This document shows positions 21,926 through 34,100 of a DNA stretch of 64,000 bases, in pieces. Below the pieces are notes generated by a model. The model was not told the DNA's origin. It searched no databases and saw only the letters and a list, made by a program, of their open reading frames with translations. The DNA is from Tetragonia tetragonoides (Eukaryota; Streptophyta; Magnoliopsida; Caryophyllales; Aizoaceae), in the NCBI GenBank assembly GCA_038025085.1, contig CM076139.1, positions 47,348,807 to 47,412,806 of the forward strand, read 5' to 3'. A program made the translations under genes and the position numbers. Each line of letters opens with the position of its first letter. Within the stretch, counting starts at the first letter, position 1.

Positions 21926-22892
21926 AAACCTGGAGAAATAGCGCTAGATTTGACTGGTAGAACGAGGTAATTTAAAATAAAGATGACTATATGTTACTCT
22001 TATTTTTCTTAAACGTCACATCAACCCACCGAGGGACGATCTCATCCAGTCCCATCGTGCAAGGGTTTGATAACTTATTGGAAATTGAGAAAGGAGGGAA
22101 AGCTGATCGATTGGAGAGAGAAAGTAAGGAGTGAAGAAATGAAGGGAGAATAAGGACTTCAGGTGACAGAAAATAAAAGGAGTGCTGGAGACTGGAGTAG
22201 CTTTCACCTTCATCCTTCATGTGCGTCAAATTCTCTAGGGTTTTAATGTTATTTTCATAATATTTGTTTTCTATTATTTTATTTTTCCTTCCTCCCATTG
22301 TTTGATCTGTTTATGCCAAAAATTCCATCTTTAACTTCACCAACTACATGACTTGAGAATTGCAAACAAAATGGGAAGGAAGAGAGGCAAACCAATATGA
22401 AGCTCTTGAAATATGGTAGCCTAGAAAGCCCTGCAAATTGCGATTGCACAAACGTATAACTCCACGAGTACAATAGAAGTCCATTTCGTAGTTTGTGACT
22501 CGCAAGTCGCATTGCAATATGGAACTGAGGGAGTACTTTTCAGATACCACCAAAGTCCACAACCAAGTGGTGAGGACAGCAAAAGCCTTGCATTATGTAG
22601 AATACAACATCAATCCATCACATATCATTACACGGCACAACCTATGATACACGATTAACTCAAAATTGTGCTCTGGTAGATGAATGTTCAAGCGTGACAG
22701 GATATGGGAATTTGTAAGTATTGCAATCATCGCAAAAGGTAACCAAACATTCCTAACAAAATTATAGCTCAACTACAGTTCTGTTCATACAAGAACGCAA
22801 ACCATTGAAGTGTTAATCAACACTATGGACTTCACCCCAAGTAGCTAACAGTGGTTTGGAAAGGAGCTACAAATCTGGAAGCAGGAAGCCAA
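21926..22892. other. 3' flank of bL32m, no gene recognised
   Basis: AT-rich. Minus-strand ORFs at 21987-22298 and 22279-22562 show no family motif. Confidence 0.5.
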
Positions 22893-25800
22893 TCAATTAA
22901 TCTCACTTCTCTCACTAGGATCTTCCCTCTGGCCACTGCAACAGTAAAAGTGTGGCAATTTCACCCGACCACAGCTTCTGCAACCCGAATTGCAAAATAA
23001 TGAGAAAGATTGATAATATAGAAGGCAAATGAAAACAGCATGTTCCAATTCCAAAGGTAATCCAGAAAAGGGTAACTTGTCTGTTAAACTCTTTATTTTA
23101 TCATACCACCGTGGCAACTTCCATTACAATTCATATCTTGAATAGGTCAACTAATTTCAGTTTTGGGGGAAATTTAATTTGCACTAGAACATATCTTCTA
23201 TCAAGAGTATACATTTCCAGGATATCCTGGGTCCTGGGATGGTCAATGACTATCGACTTTACATTCTTCACATGAAGGGGCAGGACAAGAATCAGGTGAA
23301 CAGTGAACACTGATGCCCAGGGATATACTTTATACTACTGATATCAAAGTATACACAAAACCAGCTCATTTCGAAGATGACCAAGTTACAGCTAATTGTA
23401 GCCAACAGGAAACGGTTCCGAATTATTGATCTTTCACAAGTCTTGTTAATATTTCCTTTTAAAAAAAAAATCATTGGTTCCTCTCTGGAACAAAGAGAAT
23501 TGAACTCTTCATGATCTACTACATTTTTAGATATCATAACTTTCTTTGCAATGTTTTCAATTTTTATAAAACAAACTCTGCATAATGTAGCTTTCAGATA
23601 AACATCCGATTGGTACCAAAAAGAAGAACACAAATATCAGATGAAAAGCCTTACTTGCACCGAATAATCACAGGAGTAGGCTTCAAAGCTTTGGGTCCAT
23701 TTCTGATGCCTCTCTTGTGTTTGGAAATCTGTGTAATGCAAAAATGAGTCACATTCAATTTGACAATGAGCATAAACAATTGCTAAAGTAAAAATAATAC
23801 TTGATCGGCTGATCAAGAAACGCAGAAAATTCTCCTTCATACATTGGTAAAGAAAGAAATTTTCCACCACCACTAATAGTTTGTAAACTGATGACATCAT
23901 AGTATCTTAAAAAGCTAAGCTAAGACACTACAAACAGCACCATGGAAAGCGGCAATGTTTGCTACTTTATTTTGTGTCAAAGACAAAATGATTATCAAGA
24001 GTTCAAAAATTTACAAAAGGGTAACCTATAGAATTCTGTCAAAAATATGTGATAGTTGAGTTAATACCACTCAGAGTGTCAATCAGTGACTATTTCTAAT
24101 GGGAATACATATGTACTGTACACAGTAATGTTCTCACAGTCAGTCATAAACTTTTGTATGATTATCTCTCAAGTCTATCTCCAATGAGATGTCAATAAAT
24201 AGAAAAATGAAGCCATGAACAAGATCATGAGAGCAAGAAATAAAGTCTTGAACAAGATTATAGAACAAGCAACAAAGGCTCTCAACTGAAATTTAGGGAA
24301 ACTGAAATCAAAACAAAAAATAATTAAATGTTTGTGCATCACAGCGATGGTTTAAATATGATCAGACCAAAAACCTGTAAACGTAACAGCAACTTAATTC
24401 TTGAAGAATTAACCACCTTAGTCTCAAGAGCTGTTCCATGAGCCCTTGCTGGGGTTCAAACAAGGCATCTAAGCAACTCAAATTCTTGAAACTTTAGAAA
24501 TGATCACTTGCACTGAAGGATGAAGAACATATGCCATACCAATAAAGAGGCAAGCATCCAGTGCTATGGGCAATAGTACCGTTGCCAGGGTTCACACAAA
24601 ACTCAAAATTTTTACTGGAAACAATAGCACAAAAGGGGGGGGGGGGGAGATAGAACCCAGGAAATATGACACTGCAAAATAGGAACTACAGTCATTGTCA
24701 TAATTTCAAAAATCACCACCCCACCCCCCACCCCAACCGGAAACTCAAGCCAACATAACTGATCACATAGCCTAATATAGTAACCATAGCCCATCGGAAT
24801 TAAGCATCATTGGGAAAACATAGGCGAAGCATCAAATCACAACTACATCCAGCATCCATTAGTGGCCAAGGGTAACACTACGAAAAGTTACGATATCAAG
24901 CAACTACCAATAACATAGAGCCTGCAATGCACCAAACTATAAAACCTTGAATTTAAGACCTTATTCATTTACTACCAATCAACCAACAAGAACAACCGCC
25001 TGAAGAGCATCGCACCAAATACATGGTCAAGGGATGGTGGGATACTGGGATGTACTAAGTTGTCTCCAATAGATCCTAAAAAAAAAAGAAATAATGATAG
25101 CATTTGAACCTAAAAGTAGGATATCCATCTTAAAAATCATTACCAGAAGATGATTTAGTATACATAAATTGTAATAATACTGCCATTGGTACAACAAAAC
25201 AATGGTAGTACAAACAACTTCCAGTCAAACAACAATACAAATCAATTTGACTAATAAACAAAGCTAGTACCTTCAATGCTAACGACGAAAGGGATGAGAA
25301 CAGCAAGAGAAAATTATGGATTCCCCACACACGCAAAAAGTAACTAGGGAGGCAGTTCAAGAACAGAGAGCCTACGAAAGATAGGAAAGCAAGAGAACTA
25401 TAACAGAACCCCTAACTACGGCTAATTGTTAAAATTTTGGAGTTCCTCAAAGTCTTACTAAGGAGCATGTCCTTGTGCAAACTTAGCTAAGCCAACATGT
25501 TCTGATTAGCTACCTTCAAAGTTCAAACTACTGGCTATAATCCCCTTACATCTTTTCATAGGAGTACCCATATGCCTTCCCTTGATGTGCCTAACCATCT
25601 TATCGCCTCACAACCCAGCAACCAAAACCCCGAAAGAAACCACCCCACCACCACCACCCCAAAAAAAAAAAGGCCCAACCTTTCATCACAAAAGTCCTGC
25701 AAATAGAGCTCTAACAAAGCAAAAATCAACGTTATACTATTTGTTTTGGGACCAGTAAGGGGAATTCAAACATTAAGTTAAACAACCTTTTTTTTGGGAA

Positions 25801-26020
25801 CAGCCATGAGTTCCATTGATCCACTGCCGAAGGAAAATCCAGGGAATTGACATGAATCATCAGAACCGGACTCTGGTAGACACAATGGTGGCGAAGTCAC
25901 TGGCCCAAATGTGTTGCTAATTGGTGCTGGAAGGGCAAGACCGTGGAACAATCTTCTTAATCCAAATATGCACCCAGCATTCACCTGATTAACTTCTAGT
26001 ACAGCAACTCTAAACGCCAT
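22893..26020 (-). CDS. Mitochondrial large-subunit ribosomal protein bL32m
   Basis: There are three exons on the minus strand: 26020-25787, 23728-23655 and 22977-22893. Introns are about 2.06 kb and 0.68 kb, GT-AG. The product is 130 residues. Residues 1-70 look like a mitochondrial targeting region, without acidic clusters early on and with an RRLFHGLALPAP stretch. The mature L32 part starts at MAVPKKK, continues ISKHKRGIRNGPKAL and ends with the zinc ribbon C-K-S-C-G-R ... FYCCSGQ. The four cysteines of the ribbon are all present. bL32 sits in the large ribosomal subunit near the peptidyl transferase region. The exon 2-exon 3 junction splits the Lys codon within the CKSC motif. Plant nuclear bL32 homologues of this form (L32p family) are mitochondrial; plastid L32 is normally plastid-encoded. 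Confidence 0.92.
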
Positions 26021-26880
26021 AGTTCCTTTCAGCTTTCAAACAAAACTAAAAGAATAAGAAAAAGTTAAGGGTACAAACTGGTAATTAATGGCAAGAACGC
26101 AAAAAAGGGAATTCATAGCTGCCCATCATTCATCTACTGCACTGCTAAGCAAATGGGAAAACCAGATGAAAAGACAAGAATCCCAAACCCTAGCCAATAA
26201 GGATATGAAGTAATTTGATAGAAAGTATTGGTTGGGCCATAGCTCAATACCAAGCTACTGAAACAATAATCAAAGCCCAGTTCTTGGCACATTATGGGTT
26301 TTTATTCCTTGCTTTATATGTTTTGTGTGTGTCACACTAGAAAATAACAATGTAAAGAAAAGAATCAACACGAAAATCGTAGGAAAAAAAAATTAAAAAT
26401 TTCCACCTAATTACACACAAACTAAGTCCCAAATTTGAGAAAGAGGAAACAAATGCATAAATAAATTCAGCCCCACAACACGAAAAAGCTACAGATTTTG
26501 AATCATCAATTTCCCTTGTCATATGAATCGAAACAAAGACCCGCAAAACCCATACCAATTTGCTGAAAATGTACCAAAAGATTCACTAATGAAAAAGGAA
26601 AAACAACATAATCAACAAAACAAACAAACCCTAAAGTCACAAACGAAGAGAACACCCACTAATCGAATATTGGACATAGAAATAGCAGAAATTCACCAAA
26701 TCAATCAAAAGAACTTCAAAACAGCAAACTCGAAATGAAAATAACAAATAAATGTAGCAACTTTAAGTACCTCACGGCTCACAGCCGACAAAGAGAAGCT
26801 CTTGCCTTTACGGTCTGCAAAATGAATCAGATTTGAAAAGCTTGGGTTGAGACTTGGAGAGTATAGCAAGTGATAACAAT
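26021..26880 (-). other. Probable 5' UTR intron and leader of bL32m
   Basis: On the minus strand a possible leader ends at CGGCTGTGAGCCGTGAG before donor GTACTTAAAG (about 26771). An acceptor TATTCTTTTAG at about 26045 precedes the ATG at 26020. The intron is AT-rich without ORFs of note. Confidence 0.4.
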
Positions 26881-27180
26881 GGCCGGCCTTAAAACCCAAA
26901 ACCCCTAACTCTAAAGAAAAACATTCCACCTTAATACCACCATCCTTTTTATTTAATACCACCCAACAAAATCCACATATTTCGTTTTTGCCCTTATTTT
27001 AATTCTCCCTCCTCTCCTCACCCTATTCTCTCTCCTCACCCTATTCTCTCTCCCCACCTCATACCACCCACACTACCATCCCCCCACCCCCACCACCGGG
27101 CCGACACCATCCCCCTACCCACCGCTGACCATCCTTTCTCTCTCCTTCTCCTCCACTGCCGACCACCATAGACGTGCTTC

Positions 27181-27292
27181 TCGCACCACACCCAGGTGCG
27201 CAACCAGCTCACGCCACACCCAGGTGCGGAGTGAGCTCGCACCACACCCAGGTGGGGAGTGAGCTTGCGCCACACCCAGGTGCAGCGCGAGA
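27181..27292. repeat. Minisatellite, left arm (CACACCCAGGTGCGGAGYGAGCT units)
   Basis: Four units of about 27-30 bp, each with CCACACCCAGGTG followed by GAGTGAGCT-type sequence. Confidence 0.85.
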
Positions 27293-27333
27293 CTTGGCTC
27301 TAAATTTCTTTTATCACTTTATTTTTATTTTTG

Positions 27334-27336
<3 letters not shown>

Positions 27337-27383
<47 letters not shown>
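27337..27383. repeat. AAT microsatellite
   Basis: About 15 AAT units between the two minisatellite arms of the TIR element. Confidence 0.9.
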
Positions 27384-27385
<2 letters not shown>

Positions 27386-27450
27386 CACTAACATATTAAC
27401 AAGCATATGCAAAAAATAAACTTAAAAAAATAAAAAAAAATGTTTCAAAC

Positions 27451-27534
27451 CTCGCTCCACTCCTAGGTGTAGAGCGAGCTCACGCCACGCCTGGGTGCGG
27501 AGCGAGCTCACTCCACGCCTGGGTGTGGAGCGAA
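27451..27534. repeat. Minisatellite, right arm
   Basis: Three units related to the left-arm units (CCACGCCTGGGTGCGGAGCGAGCT). Confidence 0.85.
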
Positions 27535-27799
27535 ATTTTTTTTTATCTTCTTTTCTTCTGCAAATGCTTGAATTAACCGCAATATCGGTGGGCGACGGTG
27601 GGGTGGGGGACGGTGATGGGGTGGTCAAGGTGAGGAGAGAGAAGGGCACATGGTTGATGTGGGGGTGAGTGGAGATGAGAGAGAAAAAATAAGAGAAAAT
27701 TAAAAAAAAAAGGGTTAAAATGGAACACAGTGTCATTATGGGTGGTATTAAATAAAAACAATGGTGGTATTTAATAGGCCTATGGAACGAAAAATTTAA

Positions 27800-28330
27800 C
27801 ACAAAAACTTCTATAAGACTGTCTTTTTGATGAGACGGTGATCACTTTTCAATGAAATAAGGGTCACTACCCACTATAAGTGACCCCTACATTACTAAAT
27901 AGTGACCCCATTTTTTTGTGAGTTGGTCTCACACAAGACTTGTTGAAAATTTAATCTTATTTATCATTTAATATTAATTTATTATAAAAACTTCTATAAA
28001 ACAGTCTTTTTGTAACTTTTGGTGAGACGGGGATCACTTTTCAATAACACAAGGATCACTGCTCACCATAAGTGACCTCTACATTTCTAAATATACCAAC
28101 TTTCTTGTGAGGTGGTCTCACACAAGACTTACTATTAATTTATCATGTAATCTTTTTCCATCAAAGAAACATAAATACTTGTTTAAAACGTTTTTATAGT
28201 AATTTTTGGTAAGACGTATTGATCACTTTCTAGTAGAGTGACGACTCATAATAAATGACCTTACATTTCTAGATAATAACCCTATTTTTCTGTAAAGTCG
28301 ACACAAGACTTGCTCGATCTTAAATCATAA
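27800..28330 (+). repeat. Three tandem degenerate copies of a ~150-bp repeat
   Basis: Each copy has ACTTCTATAA-ACNGTCTTTTTG, GATCACTTTTC, a GTGACC-rich middle, and GGTCTCACACAAGACTTG at the end. Copies start near 27800, 27985 and 28170, and the third is most diverged. The ends (AGACTGTCTT ... AAGACTT) are partly inverted, suggesting a MITE that has multiplied locally. An inverted copy lies at 30706-30835. Confidence 0.75.
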
Positions 28331-28950
28331 GAAAACCTCAACCTTATGATTTAGAAATAATACTTAAGCAGTGTTAATCATTGATCTCTAAATTATTTTC
28401 AAATTATCTGCCTTGAGTATACTTTTGAGATTTTTGACCTACCTTGAGTATATAATTTCTATCCACACTCTCAATCAATTCACACAGTTAGATCAAAGAT
28501 TGAATTGTCGGTCTGGTCTCATCTAAGATCCGAACTATGATCTGAACTATCCTATTTCTCCAAAAGATCACCAAAGAAAAAAAAAAAATTAGTTTAATTA
28601 CAGGTTCACCTTGAGCTTTTTGGGCCAAGACTAATCTTGTTCACACCAGACTGACTACTAAAAGCTGTAGAGATGCTCCCAACAAGTAGTTTCTCCATTC
28701 ACAATAATCAAATCCCCGACCTTACTCAAGTATGAGAGTGGCAAATAATTCACATGAACCATTTGTTGGTCCCAAAACATAAAAATTAGCAACATATTTT
28801 AAGACACACTTCATTATTCCAACTGCGCTTGCTGCCTACCCTAGTCCCCCTCTAAATCCTCGAGAAGCTCTTTGATAGCGTTAATGCGCTTCTTTCCTAG
28901 CAGAATTCATTGTTCTAACACGCCTTAAAAGGTAGTTTAGCACTCTACAG
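28331..28950. other. Intergenic, nothing recognised
   Basis: AT-rich sequence without coding or repeat signal. Confidence 0.5.
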
Positions 28951-29434
28951 TAGGGGTGTAAATGAGCCGAGTCGAGCCCGAGCCAAGCTCGGTTTGTTTT
29001 GGCTCGGCTCGAAGCTCGCCGAGCCGGAAAAATCAAAGCTCGGGCTCGGCTCGATTTAGGCTCGTGGTTCGACTCGGCTCGGTTTGGCTCGGCTCAAATT
29101 CAAACTCATCATTACAAACGTAAGAAAAATTGATCTAAAATAATTGCAATTGAATTTGACTATAATGATCCCTTGCACATTCTCATATGAAGAAAAAAAA
29201 CCTTAAAAAAATAAGGAATCTCTAAAAAAATTTAATGTTTTTATTCGAATAGAGAGAAAACTTAAACTAAATCGAGCCAACCGAGCCGAGTCATAGTAGG
29301 CTCGGGCTTGGCTCGGAAAGCATTCGAGCAGGCTCGAGCTTGGCTCGAGCTCGGTTTGAGCCGAGCTCGAGCCGAGCTTTGACCGAGCAGAGCCCGAGGG
29401 CTCACCGAGTCCGCTCGACTCAATTACACCCCTA
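28951..29434. mobile_element. hAT-type MITE with 8-bp target duplication
   Basis: The terminal inverted repeats are TAGGGGTGTAAATGAGCCGA at the left and, read from the right, TAGGGGTGTAATTGAGTCGA. The flanks are CTCTACAG (28943-28950) and CTCTACAA (29435-29442), a 7/8 match at the 8-bp length typical of hAT elements. Both arms are full of GCTCGGCTCG/GAGCCGAGC words, so the element can fold on itself. There is no coding capacity. Confidence 0.85.
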
Positions 29435-29442
29435 CTCTACAA

Positions 29443-30463
29443 TGCTCTTGAATTTCATTTTGAAGTTGCCCAACTGCAATTGCAGAAAGGTTGTTTGCAG
29501 CTATACGTGCTAGTACTAAATTTGATGGATTTTAATTTGATGAAGTGAATACACTTATCATAGAGCGAGGGTAGTAGTAGAGTAATATCGTCATGCAGTA
29601 ATTGCATGTTTTTGTTTTTGATCGATAGTTCATCTTATTGTTAGCGGTTTCGGATCAATATGATTTCATTACTTTTTTCTCTATTAGTATTATTATTAAA
29701 TAACTTTCTATTATTATTATTAATTATTTATATTTAGAAGTGCCTCTACTATTTTTTATCGGTTATAAAACAAATATAATAAAATTGTTGACCACTAATT
29801 TTTTGTTTTAATTCGTTAGCATAAAATACTTTATTTGATAACAATATAGCACAAAATTGGAGCTTTTTTCAAATGATGTATATTCTCATGAAATATAGTG
29901 AATAAAGTACCATTTAACTAAATTAACTTTGATTGTAAATGTAGTGATTACCAAATCATTCTTTAATGGCTTTCCTCTATTTTTCTTTTATGCATTATAT
30001 ATTATATGTTATTATATATAGAATACATAACATAGAATATATTATCTGTTATATATTATATAAACTATATTATTTATTATATATTACATATATATATTTT
30101 TTTTAATGATATTGAGCTTGATATGACTCCTTAGAAAAATATGCTTCATCAATCATTAAAATCTTACCTATAACTAGAGCCAGTATTATCATGAGCTGAA
30201 TACTTGTTGCGAGGTGCTACTGGACCTTGATAAATGGTCGAATACAAAGTAGATCATCGTTGCTCTTGAAGTATTTATATAATAAAACGAAAATTCAACA
30301 TTTGAATATCATTTTAAGGGTGATCTTAACCGCAATTATCAAAAGTGTTTAGAAAGTAAATTTTTACATTGGGGGTACTAGTTGGATTTCGAAAAAAATA
30401 TTAGCCACCATTTAAAAAAAATCAAAAGTATGAGGACACGAAATGAAAATTTTCTCTTTTGTT
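29443..30463. other. AT-rich intergenic sequence
   Basis: Includes a TATTATATATTA-rich stretch at about 29985-30100. No gene or element is recognised. Confidence 0.5.
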
Positions 30464-30705
30464 TTTCTTTTTTTGAGGAAAATAGTGCCAACGAAGCACT
30501 ACTCTACTACTTGTATATTAATAACATCACGATGAATCAAATTTACAACCAATTCTGAGAACACACCCTCCCAAAATCGATGACCAACTACCCATGGCTC
30601 ACAACGAGCAAGCTCTTGGGCGACACAATTACTCTCCATAACAACACATGAAACGATCTTATACGAAAATTGACTGCGGGGTAAAGAAAAGAACAACAAG
30701 TCCTG
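30464..30705 (-). mobile_element. LINE 3' fragment (RNase H-like C terminus)
   Basis: On the minus strand an open frame contains SNCVAQELARCEPWVVGHRF and WEGVFSELVVNLI, the pattern seen at the C-terminal RNase H end of plant L1-type LINEs (NxVAxxLAR). It is followed by the poly(A), seen here as T-rich sequence at about 30464-30475. Only the last ~60 codons remain. Confidence 0.5.
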
Positions 30706-30835
30706 TGTGACACCAACTCACAAAAAAATAGGGTCACTATTTAGAATTATAGGGGTCACTTATGACCCTTATTTCATTGAAAAGTGACCCAATCTTACCA
30801 AAAGTTACAAAAGAACCGTCTTATACTCCGTACAA
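30706..30835 (-). repeat. Inverted copy of the 27800-28330 repeat
   Basis: Read on the minus strand it gives the same landmarks: AAGACGGTTCTTTTGTAACT, GTCACTTTTCAATGAAATAA and a GTGACC-rich middle. Confidence 0.7.
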
Positions 30836-31131
30836 GTTTGTGTTTGAAGAGAGAGGGGGATGAATAAGAAGAAAAAAAAAAAGCGAAAACACGGCAAGGC
30901 CCGATGTATTGAAGCCCACAAGAAGACTAGGTGGCTAACACAAGATCACAAATACAACTCTTCCCAGCTCATATCAGATCCACTCAAATTCAAGCACTCA
31001 TAAAAAGGTTTTAATAAACAAACCAACAGAAAAAACCCATTAAGGGAAAATCTCTCATCAGATTGATTCCAAGGTAGGTGTGGTGTCAGTGTGTCACCAT
31101 TTTCTCTCTCCGTAACTCCATAGCTTCAACA

Positions 31132-34100
31132 ATGGCGTGTGCTTCTCATTCAGTAATCTCAGTTGCAGCAAATACTTGTAGCAGTAGCAACAGCAGCAGC
31201 TCATTTTCATACAAGACCCGTCATTTGAGTGCCAAAACTGGGAGACTTGATACATCCAAATTCAGAATTCGAGCTTCTTCTGATGAAGCTGAAGATTGCA
31301 ATGTTGAAGAATGTGCCCCTGATAAAGAGGTTTCTCTTTCTTTCACCCTTTTTTTGGATTTCTGCTTATGGGTCTGTTATTGTTTGTCAAAAAAAAATGC
31401 CTTTTATAATTCTCAATTCTGCAAATTTTGTGTCCTTATACTTTTGAGATGATTAGCTTGCTTGTATCTTGCTAGAGGCAAATTGGCTTTTGGGGTTGGG
31501 GATAGAAAAAAAAATAACTTAGTTTGTTTTAGCCCTGTGTTTGATGGAATAGAATAGAATTGTTTAATATTTTTAGTCTGAATTTTTATGCCCCCTACAA
31601 TTTGGCTTGCTTCATAGTTCAGTATTCAGTTAGATTGATAGAATTCAAATGTTGTCCCTGTATTATGGAAGATTTCAGCTCAATACTTGACAAAAGTTGA
31701 TTGTTTCATCAATCTTTGGGTGTGGCCTAATGTGATCATTATACAAAGTACACATATGATGGAATTATAAAAAATAAATAAAAATTGATGGATTCTAATG
31801 GGTGTCAAAAAAATAGCAGAAACAGGAAAGGAATACTATTTTGCAATTGCCCAGTTTCTAGGATGAGCATTGCTCTTGTAATGATGTCAGAATGTTTTCT
31901 TCCTTTTCTTATAGTTAGTTTTGGTTGTTAACAGGAGGAGCAAAAAGGGGGAGGGGGTTGGTGCTTCTTGCCTTTTTCTGCTCGGAAGTGATGATGGTTT
32001 TGCGATCGTGTATTGAAACTAGTGAACAATTCAAGCTGGACATGTAATTGCCATGCCAATTCAGTAGTTTTTCTTTGGAATCATTTGTCTTTTCATCTGT
32101 GTCATATATACCTACACATTGGTGCCTCCATTCTCTGCATTACTGTCGTCTGTAGAACCTCTTTTGCACATAATGTCCTGATGTTGTCCAGTGTGGTGAT
32201 TTATGGTATGCAATACAATTTTGTTAGTTTGCTGCCTTCTTTTAGCACCTTGTGCACTTTATTAGAGGAAATAAGCCCATTTGTGAATTGTGATAGGGTG
32301 ATTTACTTGGTTGGCTTGTGGTGACAGGTTGGAAAGGTAAGCGTGGAATGGTTAGCTGGCGAGAAGACCAAGGTGACGGGAACTTTCCCACCTAAGAAAA
32401 AGGGATGGACAGGATATGTGGAGAAAGACACTGCTGGTCAGACAAATATATATTCAGTTGAGGTTAGTGGTCTCGAGCTAAACTGTACTCTCTTTGTCAA
32501 TTGGATTATTATGTCTTCGTCATTCTCCATTTTATATTTCCAATTAATTTTCTTCGTTGTTTCAAAACTCTAATTTGAAAGTGGAGACATGTAAGCAATC
32601 CCACTTAATGGGTTTATGTATTGGTTATCATTCAGTTCCGCTTTTCTCAATTTCCAATTAAACACAAAGGCATGACAATTAAGACCTAGTTGTTCTGGCT
32701 GAGTGGCTGTGTTAGCTGAAATTAGTTTGATGTTCTCATCTGTCAAGTTATATGATGTATCTGGATGAAATGACTACTAGAGAGTGGATCATGTTGTGAA
32801 ATTTCCTTTATAGTATGCTCATTTGAATGTCAAGCAAAATGTTTTTATTATAAGAGTAGCATTTTTTGTTTATTGATGAGTATTGGGGAGTGAAGGAGTT
32901 TGGAGAGAAGTGCTTCCTTGGAGTTATGCACTTCCTTAACCAAGTCTACTTAGTCACCAACTAAGCCCATTTTTCTCCGTCAACCTTCTGTTTGTTTTGG
33001 CTAGTGGATCTTTTTCATCACTGTTTTCATTCCGGCTTAAACATCCCAGTGAATTAGATACAGATGGTTTCAAATATTGTCTAGCCTGTACTTGTAAGCT
33101 AGCGCCATCAAGTAAATCTTGTTGATGTAATAAGAAAGACAAACCTCTTGTAAAACAATTAATTGGTGAACAACTTGACTCATTGACTGCAAAGTAGTAA
33201 CCCCGTCTTTGGGAAATGCAGATTAGAAAAAACATATATGATACTTCTTAAGAGGTTTTCTGCAGAGTGGTGATTCTTCTTAGGATGACAATTCTTAAGT
33301 TCAGGTTTTTTGTACAGAGGCAATTCTTTGGAAAGCACTATCATCTCACGTGTTTGCTTATGTTCTACATTTCGAAAAAAATAGCTTACTAACTCCTGCC
33401 TTCTAGAATCAGTGAGAATAGTCTTGCTTTCATGGTCGTATCTCCCTCCACCAGGACCGCGGGGGGGGGGGGGGGGGGGTGTCCAGTTGGCATGAGTTGT
33501 TTGGTCAGTGTTTAACAGGGTTGTTAGCATTCGTTATAAAGAATAGAGGACCATTCTAAACGAGATGCAAAAGGTAGGAGTATGGGCTCTACAACTGATT
33601 GGATAACCAATGCCTGATAGTTTTTCATGTGCAAATATTAGGCTGTTCCGCTTGTAATTCAAAATTTACTTTTTTAAATCCCTTTGTGCTCTTGTTCTTG
33701 TCTACATTCCTACACAGTGACCCAGGTCTAGTTTGGAATATCAGTAAAAGGGCGTCACAAACCAACTTTTACTTGATAGCTTCTATTCAATAATTTGGTA
33801 ATTTCAAGTGCCTCTATCGGCTCTATGCATATTGAGTTTCAGTTTTAAAAGATAATTTACAACTTTACAAGTAGGGTATGTTAACCTTCATAGCAATTTA
33901 ATTATTAAGGACATTGTTTAATCCAAATATTTGGTGATGAAGAGGATTAACTCCTGTTTTCAAATTCCAATCTGAAGTAGCTACAGAATTACTCTCCCTA
34001 AACCTTCTGTTACTCCTTTCCATCCTCAAGGACGAGGTCAAGGTGCTTATGTAACGAGAAGAGTTACCCTATATATTAGTGGAGGAGAAAGCAATGAAAT

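Larger units (their letters stand above)
26931..27774. mobile_element. Non-autonomous TIR element with palindrome-like minisatellites
   Basis: The ends are inverted: TTAATACCACCATCCTTTTT and ATTTAATACCACCCA at the left; the same words read on the minus strand from 27774. Inwards, both arms have a CT/GA-rich leader, then a CACACCCAGGTGCG-type minisatellite, then an AAT array in the middle. No ORF is convincing. The plan matches that of the OTU-MULE ends at 3.1-3.5 kb and 56.5-59.4 kb, but the sequence is different. Confidence 0.65.

Noticed and set aside
24637..24650. G and C homopolymer runs (also 33462-33479 and 42788-42804)
   Set aside because: Intronic homopolymers, possibly sequencing-length artefacts; no function implied.
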